A stretch of DNA of 64,000 bases from an uncultured Oleiphilus sp. (GTDB lineage: Bacteria > Pseudomonadota > Gammaproteobacteria > Pseudomonadales > Oleiphilaceae): positions 62,001-126,000 of the forward strand of contig CAJWBE010000003.1 in the NCBI GenBank assembly GCA_913020045.1, given 5' to 3'. Each line of letters begins with the position of its first letter. Positions within the stretch are counted from its first letter, which is position 1. Both the position numbers and the translations under genes were made by a program. Below are positions 56,579 through 64,000 of the stretch, one piece after another. Below the pieces are notes generated by a model. The model saw nothing but the letters and a program-made list of their open reading frames with translations. It was not told where the DNA came from and searched no databases.

Positions 56579-58651
56579 CTATTTTGACAGTAGTGAAATA
56601 TCAGCGACTCGCAAAAATAAGCCTCTCAACTGATTCAATAGTGCGAGGCGATTATTCTTAATCGCTTCGTCGTCAACCATCACCATTACATCATCAAAGA
56701 ACTGATCTACCGGCTGATGCAAAGCCGCTAGCGAAGCAAGTGCTTCACCGTATTGGCCGGCGTCAAACAAAGGAACAACCTTAGCCGCTTGAGCCTCCAG
56801 CTGTGCTGACAATTCTATTTCGGCAGCTTCGCTTAGCAGCGATTTGTCGATGCTGGTGTTGGACATTTCAGTTTCTTGTTTCGATAAGATGTTCGAAACA
56901 CGCTTGTTGGCGGCTGATAATGCTGCCGCCTCTTCTAAGCGACAGAAAGTATTGACGGCTTGAATTCTGCGGTCAAAGTCGACAGGCCTTGTTGGGCGAC
57001 GAGCGTTGACGGATAAAAATACTTCTGCCGAAATATTTTCGTCTTCATACCAGGAACGAAAGCGCTCTAGCATGTAATCCACTAAATCATCGACGACGGA
57101 TTCGTTTGCAAGTCCGTCATACTGCTCAGCGGCCCAAGACATGAGGTCGTTTAGGTCGATATCTAGTTCTTTCTCGACGATTATTCGCAGTACACCTAAA
57201 GCGGCCCGTCGCAACGCGAAAGGGTCTTTGGTGCCGGTGGGTGGCTGATTGATGCCAAATAGTCCGACGAGAGAATCTACTTTTTCTGCAATAGAAAGTG
57301 CGCAACCGGTTGCTGTGGTGGGCAACGGACCGCCTGCATACTTCGGCATATATTGTTCGTTCAAGGCGAGAGCGACTTCCTCTGGTTCGCCGTCATGCAG
57401 GGCATAGTGGTAACCCATTATTCCTTGCAGGTCGGTAAACTCGAGCACCATTTCGCTCACAAGATCCGACTTAGCTAGCTGTCCAGCTTTTTGTGCATAG
57501 CCTTCGTTATTGCCAAGATGCAAAGCTATTTTAGCGGCGAGTTTGGATACGCGCTCAGTCTTTTCGAAGACAGTGCCAAGCTTAGTTTGGAAAACAATAT
57601 TCTTGAGTGCGTCCCGCTTAGCTAGCAAAGACGTTTTCTTGTCGGTTTCAAAGAAAAACGCCGCATCAGAAAGACGTGGCCGAATGACTCGTTCATTGCC
57701 GCTAATCACTTGCTGCGGATCTTTGCTCTCAATATTGGATAGCGTTATGAAGTGAGGTAGCATTTGCTGCTTGTCGTCTACCACGTGAAAATACTTCTGA
57801 TGCTCTTTCATCGACGACACTAGTGCTTCCGCCGGAACGCTGAGGAAGCGTTCTTCAAAGTTTCCGAGCAGTGGCACTGGCCATTCGTTTAACGCGCAGA
57901 CTTCGTCTAACAAATCCTCATCGATGACGGCAATGCCGCCGACGTCTTTAGCGGCAGCTTCAACGCCGGCGCGAATTTTATCTTTACGCTGCTCGTAATC
58001 TGCGATGACTCTGCCTTGATCGAGCAAAGTAGACTCATAGGACATCGCATCGTTGATTTCAATTTCACCTTGGCTGTGGAACCGATGGCCACGTGTGACT
58101 TTGCCATTTTGAATGTTGAGAATGCTTCCTGGCACGACTTCGTTGCCAAAGGTCATTAGTATCCACTGCACGGGTCGCACAAATTCAACACGTTGGGCGC
58201 CCCAGCGCATTCGCTTCGGAATAGGAAGTTTATTGAGCGATTGCTCAACAATATTATTCAGCAGTTGGATGGTTTGCTGGCCGGCCTCTGTACTTTTATA
58301 GACGAGCCACGCACCTTTGGGCGTTTCCATCTCTTCGAGCTCGCTAGGGTCGATGCCCAGCGAGCCGGTAAAACCTGTGAGCGCTCGAGTCGGGTTGCCG
58401 TCAGCGTCATAGGCCGCTTTCTTTGATGGGCCTCTTTTTTCAACAGACTTTTCTGGTTGCTGTGTTGCTAGGCCTTCTACCCGGATTGCGAGTCGGCGCG
58501 GGCTGGCAAAAGATTTGGATGCGCTGAACGAAAGGCCTGCATCAGCTAGGCCATCTAAAACACCTTTTGAAAATGCTGCTGAAAGCTTTTTAAGAGACTT
58601 GGGTGGTAGCTCTTCGGTTCCGATTTCTACGAGAAAGTGTTGAGTCGACAT
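56579..58651 (-). CDS. glyS: GlyS, glycyl-tRNA synthetase beta subunit
   Basis: This 690-aa subunit of the bacterial alpha2beta2 glycyl-tRNA synthetase binds tRNA. Family blocks include FLVEIGTEELPPKSL, SPRRLAIRVEGLA, WPVPLLGNFEERFLSVP, SMKEHQKYFHV and DKKTSLLAKRDALKNIVFQT. The C-terminal anticodon-binding region ends in the DALR-like LLNQLRGLFLRVADISLL. The ATG overlaps the glyQ stop by one base, giving coupled production of the two subunits. Confidence 0.97.
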   Translation of the reverse strand: MSTQHFLVEIGTEELPPKSLKKLSAAFSKGVLDGLADAGLSFSASKSFASPRRLAIRVEGLATQQPEKSVEKRGPSKKAAYDADGNPTRALTGFTGSLGIDPSELEEMETPKGAWLVYKSTEAGQQTIQLLNNIVEQSLNKLPIPKRMRWGAQRVEFVRPVQWILMTFGNEVVPGSILNIQNGKVTRGHRFHSQGEIEINDAMSYESTLLDQGRVIADYEQRKDKIRAGVEAAAKDVGGIAVIDEDLLDEVCALNEWPVPLLGNFEERFLSVPAEALVSSMKEHQKYFHVVDDKQQMLPHFITLSNIESKDPQQVISGNERVIRPRLSDAAFFFETDKKTSLLAKRDALKNIVFQTKLGTVFEKTERVSKLAAKIALHLGNNEGYAQKAGQLAKSDLVSEMVLEFTDLQGIMGYHYALHDGEPEEVALALNEQYMPKYAGGPLPTTATGCALSIAEKVDSLVGLFGINQPPTGTKDPFALRRAALGVLRIIVEKELDIDLNDLMSWAAEQYDGLANESVVDDLVDYMLERFRSWYEDENISAEVFLSVNARRPTRPVDFDRRIQAVNTFCRLEEAAALSAANKRVSNILSKQETEMSNTSIDKSLLSEAAEIELSAQLEAQAAKVVPLFDAGQYGEALASLAALHQPVDQFFDDVMVMVDDEAIKNNRLALLNQLRGLFLRVADISLLSK

Positions 58652-59622
58652 TACTTCTTGCCTCCTTTTTTAGCGCTGGCATTTTCTAAGCTGGCGAGTA
58701 CTTCGTTGCGCAGTTCTTCAGGCGCCAATGGGAAGCCAAGTTCTTTTCTGCTGTCAAAATACGTTTGGGCAACCGCGCGAGCTAGGCTGCGCACCCTCAG
58801 GATAAAGCGCTGGCGCTCTGTCACTGAAATAGCATGGCGAGCATCGAGCATGTTGAAAGTATGTGAAGCCTTCAGAACGAGTTCATACGCAGGTAATGCG
58901 AGTCCTAACTCGATGAGTCGTTCGCTTTCTGACTCATACGTATCGAAGTTCTTGAATAAGGCATCGGTATCGGCATGTTCAAAGTTATAGGTCGACATTT
59001 CGACTTCATTTTGATGAAACACGTCGCCATAGCTGACATCGCCGTCTGGGCCATGTGCCCATATTAGGTCGTAAACGCTGTCGACGCCTTGCAAGTACAT
59101 CGCGATGCGCTCAAGGCCGTAAGTGATTTCACCGGTGACCGGGAAGCATTCGAGCCCGCCGACCTGCTGGAAGTAGGTGAACTGTGTCACCTCCATACCA
59201 TTTAGCCAAACCTCCCAGCCTAGCCCCCATGCGCCTAACGTTGGCGATTCCCAGTTATCTTCAACAAAGCGGACGTCGTGTACTTCGGTGTCGATTCCCA
59301 TAGCCTTAAGCGATTCGAGATATAACTCTTGAATATTAAGTGGCGAAGGTTTCATGACAACTTGAAACTGATAGTAATGCTGCAAGCGATTGGGGTTTTC
59401 ACCATAACGTCCATCAGTGGGTCGTCGACTCGGTTGGACGTAGGCCGCGTTCCACGTTTCAGGGCCGATTGAACGCAAAAACGTTGCTGGGTGAAAAGTA
59501 CCTGCTCCGACTTCCATATCAAGGGGCTGGAGAATGACGCAGCCTTTGCTGGCCCAGAAATTTTGTAGGGCCATTATGAGGCCCTGAAACGTTTTAACGT
59601 CAGGAATGCTTGCGTTCGACAC
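58651..59622 (-). CDS. glyQ: GlyQ, glycyl-tRNA synthetase alpha subunit
   Basis: This 323-aa catalytic subunit has the class II synthetase blocks [40 protein letters not shown] and [21 protein letters not shown] chose GTG at 59622 because the product then starts in line with Pseudomonas GlyQ and a GGATGGG stretch lies upstream; an ATG four codons earlier (59634) has no ribosome binding site. It lies downstream of the trk/ytoQ unit, separated by a strong terminator, and overlaps glyS by one base. Confidence 0.96.
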   Translation of the reverse strand: MSNASIPDVKTFQGLIMALQNFWASKGCVILQPLDMEVGAGTFHPATFLRSIGPETWNAAYVQPSRRPTDGRYGENPNRLQHYYQFQVVMKPSPLNIQELYLESLKAMGIDTEVHDVRFVEDNWESPTLGAWGLGWEVWLNGMEVTQFTYFQQVGGLECFPVTGEITYGLERIAMYLQGVDSVYDLIWAHGPDGDVSYGDVFHQNEVEMSTYNFEHADTDALFKNFDTYESESERLIELGLALPAYELVLKASHTFNMLDARHAISVTERQRFILRVRSLARAVAQTYFDSRKELGFPLAPEELRNEVLASLENASAKKGGKK

Positions 59623-59686
59623 GGTTCTACCCATCCAGAATTCAAAAAGTGAAGTCGGGAGCAGAAGTGCGTTAACACGTCTGCCC

Positions 59687-59723
59687 AAAAAAAGAGCGGC
59701 ATTATACCCTAGTTTATGCCGCT
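59687..59723 (-). terminator. Terminator after ytoQ that also contains a -10-like box for glyQ
   Basis: On the minus strand an 8-bp stem AGCGGCAT / ATGCCGCT is followed after one base by T7 (plus-strand A run 59687-59693). It ends the rsmB-trkA-trkH-ytoQ unit. The loop side contains a perfect TATAAT (59706 to 59701, minus) that would be well placed as the -10 box of glyQ-glyS, although no good -35 box is seen. Confidence 0.85.
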
Positions 59724-59733
59724 TCGGTGGTGA

Positions 59734-60174
59734 CTATTGGTTGATGTACTTCAAAATTTCGACGACCTGCTCAGGGGTTTGAGTGACTGCCATCGCTGCG
59801 CCGTCTATTTCTTTGAGTGGATGGGTAATATCTGGCGCATGCATAACGATGATGGGCTTGCCCATGCCAATCGCAATACCTGCGTCAAACGCGGCATTCC
59901 ATTGTTTGTATTTTTCGCCAAAACGGACCACAACAATATCGGCGCGTTTGATCATAGTGTTGGTGCGCAGGGCGTTTATCTTGGCACCTTTATGATCCTT
60001 CCAAAAGCTAGTGGGCTCGTCGCCAAGAATGCGCACGCCAACTTCATCACTGGATTCATGGTGAGTGATTGGGGTTAGGACTTCGACCTCTATTTTTGCT
60101 GCAGCAAGGCCGGCAGTGATTTGCTCGCGCCAGTCGGAGTGTATTTCCCCTGAAAGGTATATGGTGTATTTCAT
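59734..60174 (-). CDS. ytoQ: YtoQ family protein
   Basis: This 146-aa cytosolic protein resembles Bacillus YtoQ and the nucleoside 2-deoxyribosyltransferase fold. Landmarks are YTIYLSGEIHSDWRE at the start, KGAKINALRTNTMIKRADIV, FGEKYKQWNAAFDAGIAIGM and KPIIVMHAPDITHPLKEIDG. The reaction is not established. The start at 60174 was chosen to match the family N-terminus; the frame is open further into trkH. It lies 29 bp after trkH and ends at a terminator. Confidence 0.87.
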   Translation of the reverse strand: MKYTIYLSGEIHSDWREQITAGLAAAKIEVEVLTPITHHESSDEVGVRILGDEPTSFWKDHKGAKINALRTNTMIKRADIVVVRFGEKYKQWNAAFDAGIAIGMGKPIIVMHAPDITHPLKEIDGAAMAVTQTPEQVVEILKYINQ

Positions 60175-60203
60175 GAATTGAGTTCGCTTTGTTAGTAATG
60201 GAG

Positions 60204-61652
60204 CTATGCGCGCCAGAAGGCGGGCGTAAACAGTATCAATAGTGTGAATATCTCTAAACGGCCCATCAGCATCGCAAAGCAAAGTACCCATTTTGCGGTG
60301 CTTGGAAGGTCACCATAATGCTGGGCGACATCGCCAAGGCCGGGACCCAAGTTATTAATGCACGCGCCGACTGCTGACCACGCCGTAACTTGGTCGAGTC
60401 CGGTTGCTAGTAGCAACAAAAGCAATACGACGAACACAAATAAATAGACCGAGAAAAAACCCCAGACTGCTTCCAGCACGCGATCAGGGACCGGTTTGCT
60501 GCCGAGTTTGACGGGAATGATAGCGTTGGGGTGGATCAAGCGCTTGATTTCTCTTAGGCCCTGTTTATAAATCAGCAGTACACGAATGGCTTTCATTCCG
60601 CCACCGGTAGAGCCTGCGCAGCCGCCAACAAACGCAACGAGGAATAGCAGGAACGGCAGTACGAAGGGCCAAGCTGAAAAGTCGGCAGTCGAAAATCCGG
60701 TGGTGGTAGCGATGGAGACTACTTCAAAAAGACCCTTGGTAAAGGCTTCGGAGCCCTCGTATGTGTTGGTGAGCAAGAGGGTTGTGATCGTAATAACGGA
60801 GACAACTAACATTACTGAACCATAAAACCGAAACTCAGGGTCAGAAAAATATATGAGAGGGTTGAGTCTGCGCCACGCCGTAAAATGAAGTGCGAAGTTA
60901 ATGCCCGACAAGAACATAAAGAATGTCGCAATGAGCTCGATAGAAGTGCTTTCAAAAAATCCGATGCTGGCGTCGTGCGTCGAGTAACCTCCGATAGCGA
61001 TCGTAGAGAAACTGTGGGAAATAGCATCAAAAGGTGTCATGCCAGCCGCCCAATACGCAAGCGCGCAGATCACGGTTAGGCCCAAGTAGATATACCATAG
61101 GGCTTTGGCTGTTTCGGTGATTCTTGGGGTGAGTTTGCTGTCTTTTACTGGGCCGGGCGCTTCAGCGCGATATAGCTGCATACCCCCGATACCGAGCATG
61201 GGCAGTATTGCGACGGCGAGAACGATAATACCCATGCCGCCAAACCATTGAATCTGCTGTCGATACCAGAGGATTGATTTGGGTAGGTTATCGATCCCTG
61301 TAATAACTGTTGCGCCCGTCGTGGTGAGCCCGGAAAGTGCTTCAAAGTATGCGTCAACGAAACTCAATGAGGCGGTTTCAGAGAGGTAAAGCGGCACTGA
61401 ACCGCTGAGGCTTAGGACTATCCAGAACAAAACGGTGACCACGAATCCGTCACGAACCCTGAGCTCCCTTTTTCGTCCTTTAAAAGGCAGCCAAACAAAG
61501 ACGCCGGCACAGAAAGTGATCAGAAATGCATTCATAAATGCGTTGAACTGTCCGTCGTCATACCAAATAGATACAAGTAGCGGCGGGAACATTGTAAAGC
61601 TGAACAGCATTAGCAAAATGCCAAGTATTCGGCCGATAGTTGAAATGTGCAT
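60204..61652 (-). CDS. trkH: TrkH, potassium uptake membrane subunit
   Basis: This 482-aa K+ channel-like transporter has four pore-loop repeats. The selectivity-filter segments are recognisable: EALSGLTTTGATVITG, SFSTIAIGGYSTHDASIGF, EVVSIATTTGFSTADFSAW and GACINNLGPGLGDVA. It works with the regulator TrkA, whose gene ends 24 bp upstream. K+ uptake complements Na+ export by Mrp in the same window. Confidence 0.96.
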   Translation of the reverse strand: MHISTIGRILGILLMLFSFTMFPPLLVSIWYDDGQFNAFMNAFLITFCAGVFVWLPFKGRKRELRVRDGFVVTVLFWIVLSLSGSVPLYLSETASLSFVDAYFEALSGLTTTGATVITGIDNLPKSILWYRQQIQWFGGMGIIVLAVAILPMLGIGGMQLYRAEAPGPVKDSKLTPRITETAKALWYIYLGLTVICALAYWAAGMTPFDAISHSFSTIAIGGYSTHDASIGFFESTSIELIATFFMFLSGINFALHFTAWRRLNPLIYFSDPEFRFYGSVMLVVSVITITTLLLTNTYEGSEAFTKGLFEVVSIATTTGFSTADFSAWPFVLPFLLFLVAFVGGCAGSTGGGMKAIRVLLIYKQGLREIKRLIHPNAIIPVKLGSKPVPDRVLEAVWGFFSVYLFVFVVLLLLLLATGLDQVTAWSAVGACINNLGPGLGDVAQHYGDLPSTAKWVLCFAMLMGRLEIFTLLILFTPAFWRA

Positions 61653-61676
61653 GCGAGAAAAGAATCCTGGGGAAGA

Positions 61677-63050
61677 CTAAAAGAAGGTAAAACCAACTTG
61701 GAAGAGCTTTTCGACTTCGCGTATTTTGCGTTTGTCGACGAGGAACAAGATGACGTGGTCATCGGGTTCAATCTTTAGATGATCGTGTGCAATGAGCACT
61801 TCACTATCACGTACAATTGCACCAATGGTCGCTCCCGAAGGTAGCGCAATTTCGTCTAGTCGTTTGCCTACAACCTTGGATGATTTTTCATCGCCATGAG
61901 CAATGGCCTCAATTGCTTCAGCCGCTCCGCGACGCAGTGCGTGAACGTTAACGACATCGCCGCGGCGAATATGGGTCAAAAGGCTGCCGATCGTTGCCTG
62001 CTGGGGTGATACAGCAATATCAATTTCGCCGCCTTGAATTAGGTCGACATAATCAGGGTTGCTGATTAGCGTAATCACTTTTCGAGCACCGATTCGTTTG
62101 GCGAGCATGGATGCCATAATGTTGGCTTCATCGTCGTTGGTCACGGCAATAAATACATCTGTCTCTTCGATATTTTCTTCGATGAGCATGTCTTTCCCTG
62201 CAGCATTTCCTTGCAGGACAATCGCTTTGTTTAGCGACTCAGACAGCTCGATGCAGCGATCGCGGTTGGCTTCGATAACTTTTACTTGATAACGTCGCTC
62301 GAGCTGCTCTGCTAGACGAAATCCTATATTTCCACCGCCGGCAATGATGATGCGCTTGTAAGCGCTTTCTAAGGGTTGTAGTTCGCTCATGACGGCGCGA
62401 ATATGGTCTGTTGCGGCAATAAAAAACACTTCATCGTCCAGCTGAATAACCGTGTCGCCAGAGGGAATAATGGGTTTTCCTTGTCTAAAGATGGCAGCGA
62501 CTCGCGTGTCGATATTCGGCATGTGCATGCGCAGGTAGGATAGTTCATGGCCGATCAAGGGGGCGCCTTTACTTGCGCGTATCGCCACCAAACGAGCCTT
62601 GCCGCTCGCAAAATCCAGCGCCTGCAATGCTCCAGGGTATTCGAGTAGGCGGGTAATGTGCTTGGTGACGACCTGCTCAGGACTAATCAACACGTCGATA
62701 GGAAAAGCTTTGTTATCAAACAATTCCTTGCGCTCGAGGTAGGGTGTAGCTCTTACTCGACTAATTTTAGTAGGGGTCTTGAATAGCGTATAAGCCACCT
62801 GACATGCTGCCATATTGACTTCGTCACTATTGGCGACTGCAATGAGCATGTCGGCATCTTCGGCGCCCGCCATCTGCAAGATGCTGGGGTGGGAGCCATG
62901 GCCATGAATGGTGCGGATGTCTAAGTGATCTTGCAGTTCTCTTAGGCGCTTAGGATCAGAGTCGATGACAGTGATATCGTTGGCTTCATTGGCTAAGTTT
63001 TCCGCTAGTGTGCCGCCAACCTGACCTGCACCGATGATGATAATTTTCAT
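61677..63050 (-). CDS. trkA: TrkA, cytosolic NAD-binding regulator of Trk potassium uptake
   Basis: This 457-aa protein has two RCK units in tandem. Each has a Rossmann NAD site ([17 protein letters not shown] near residue 4; [18 protein letters not shown] near residue 235) and a TrkA-C domain. It gates TrkH in response to nucleotides. It begins 6 bp after rsmB, in the conserved order fmt-rsmB-trkA. Confidence 0.97.
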   Translation of the reverse strand: MKIIIIGAGQVGGTLAENLANEANDITVIDSDPKRLRELQDHLDIRTIHGHGSHPSILQMAGAEDADMLIAVANSDEVNMAACQVAYTLFKTPTKISRVRATPYLERKELFDNKAFPIDVLISPEQVVTKHITRLLEYPGALQALDFASGKARLVAIRASKGAPLIGHELSYLRMHMPNIDTRVAAIFRQGKPIIPSGDTVIQLDDEVFFIAATDHIRAVMSELQPLESAYKRIIIAGGGNIGFRLAEQLERRYQVKVIEANRDRCIELSESLNKAIVLQGNAAGKDMLIEENIEETDVFIAVTNDDEANIMASMLAKRIGARKVITLISNPDYVDLIQGGEIDIAVSPQQATIGSLLTHIRRGDVVNVHALRRGAAEAIEAIAHGDEKSSKVVGKRLDEIALPSGATIGAIVRDSEVLIAHDHLKIEPDDHVILFLVDKRKIREVEKLFQVGFTFF

Positions 63051-63056
63051 AGTTGG

Positions 63057-64000
63057 TTAATGTGTTTCCAGTTTGCTAAGGCAAGCATAAAAGAATCCGT
63101 CATGGCTATCATTGCGCGGGAATAGTTGGCGACCAAAACCAGTGTCTTGCCCCCATTCCGCATCAATCGTAACGAGCGAAGCACTGCGTTCTTGTTTTAA
63201 GAAACGCTCAATAATTCGACTGTTTTCTTGGGGGAAAATAGAACAGGTTGCATATACCAGTTTGCCACCGGTGGCGAGCGTTTGCCATAGCTGCCGCAGC
63301 ATTTCTAATTGAAGCTCAGCTAATTGTTTGATGTCGCCTTCGCGGCGCAATAGCTTTATGTCAGGATGCCTTCGTATAACACCTGTTGCGCTGCACGGCG
63401 CATCGAGAAGTATTCTGTCAAAAGGGACGTTATCCCACCAAGTATCGACCTGTTCAGCATTGGCTATTTTAATAGTGGCCGATAATGATAGGCGCTCTAA
63501 GTTTTCAGAAATTCTTTCGGCTCGCTGTGCATCCGAGTCTAAGGCAGTCATTCGAAGGTTTGGTTGTGACTCCAGCATTGCACACGTTTTTCCGCCGGGT
63601 GCTGCGCAGGCATCCAGTACTGTCATATTTGGCTGTAGGTCTAGCCATTCAATGCACAGTTGGGCCGCTTCGTCTTGCACGCTACAGGCACCGCTCATGA
63701 AGTCTGGCAGATCTGATACGGGGCACGGTTTTTCGAGTCGTATGCCAAAACTGGCGAAGTCGCAGGGCTGGGCTGAAATGGCGTTTTGTTCCAGCTTGGC
63801 GAGATATTCATCTCTGCTGTTATAGTGTGGGTTGACCCGAAGCATCATGGGCGGCTTTTCGTTATTTGCTGAAAAAATAAGCGATGCCTGGTCGGGCCAG
63901 TTGTGCTGAATTTTAGCTTGTATCCATTCCGGGTGACTTTGAGCGTGTGCGCCGGGGTCGTCACCGATATTTTCCTTGCTAAGTTTTCGTAAGATTGCGT
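63057..64000 (-). CDS. rsmB: RsmB, 16S rRNA m5C967 methyltransferase, C-terminal part (cut by window end)
   Basis: The frame is open from the window edge, giving the last 313 residues of a protein normally about 430 aa. It methylates C967 of 16S rRNA. The SAM-binding motif VLDACAAPGGKT, the DAPCSATGVIRRHPDIK motif and the catalytic Cys in VYATCSIFPQENSRII are all present. The linker before an internal Met (63848) reads HPEWIQAKIQHNWPDQ, then ANNEKPP, which is the normal RsmB sequence, so the internal Met is not the start. The N-terminal NusB-like domain lies mostly outside the window. Confidence 0.96.
   Translation of the reverse strand, partial: AILRKLSKENIGDDPGAHAQSHPEWIQAKIQHNWPDQASLIFSANNEKPPMMLRVNPHYNSRDEYLAKLEQNAISAQPCDFASFGIRLEKPCPVSDLPDFMSGACSVQDEAAQLCIEWLDLQPNMTVLDACAAPGGKTCAMLESQPNLRMTALDSDAQRAERISENLERLSLSATIKIANAEQVDTWWDNVPFDRILLDAPCSATGVIRRHPDIKLLRREGDIKQLAELQLEMLRQLWQTLATGGKLVYATCSIFPQENSRIIERFLKQERSASLVTIDAEWGQDTGFGRQLFPRNDSHDGFFYACLSKLETH

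Overview
The window is a 64 kb stretch of a gammaproteobacterial chromosome, most like a marine member of the Pseudomonadales/Cellvibrionales. The basis is gene order plus protein similarity recalled from Pseudomonas, not a database search. The blocks rho-ubiD, hemC-hemD-hemX-hemY next to algZ-algR and argH, cyaA-lptM-lysA-dapF-DUF484-xerC, hemB-ppk1, apbC/metG-rnfABCDGE and glyQS near rsmB-trkA are all familiar from that group, although their relative positions are rearranged here. I see no rRNA, tRNA, CRISPR array, prophage or intact insertion sequence.

Layout. 1-9.8 kb: the 3' end of rho with its terminator, ubiD with a flavin/2Fe-2S reductase, then (minus strand) hemC-hemD-hemX-hemY, a small secreted protein, and the AlgZ/AlgR two-component pair. 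9.9-20.8 kb: argH, class I adenylate cyclase cyaA, the tiny lipoprotein gene lptM, lysA-dapF-DUF484-xerC, a diguanylate cyclase and a protein with a long low-complexity tail. 20.8-22.7 kb: an AT-rich, gene-poor islet with one periplasmic binding protein and a possible small RNA. 22.7-30.5 kb: a SutA-like small protein, a membrane protein, a TVP38-flavoprotein fusion, hemB, ppk1 coupled to a degenerate metallopeptidase-like protein, and a small lipoprotein.

30.6-45.4 kb: the metG-rnfABCDGE operon ending in a pseudo-receiver protein, divergent apbC, a GGDEF-EAL protein, dcd and metY. 45.5-48.2 kb: a class II aldolase-like protein, a DUF416 protein, a TraB/GumN protein and an unrecognised small protein. 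48.3-56.5 kb: a six-gene mrp Na+/H+ antiporter operon (mrpA, C, D, E, F, G), divergent from a TAXI binding protein paired with a fatty acid desaturase. 56.6-64 kb: glyQ-glyS and rsmB-trkA-trkH-ytoQ, with rsmB running off the window.

Themes. Tetrapyrrole synthesis is represented by hemB, hemC and hemD. Ion and redox energetics appear as Rnf (ferredoxin:NAD+ with ion pumping), Mrp (Na+/H+) and TrkAH (K+), as expected of a marine, sodium-using bacterium. Second-messenger signalling is represented by cAMP (cyaA) and c-di-GMP (two GGDEF proteins). Most of the window is conserved core genome. The least explained parts are the islet at 20.8-22.7 kb, the pseudo-receiver protein behind rnf, the degenerate metallopeptidase behind ppk1, and the TAXI/desaturase pair with its upstream repeats. 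I did not find a clearly new multi-gene system.
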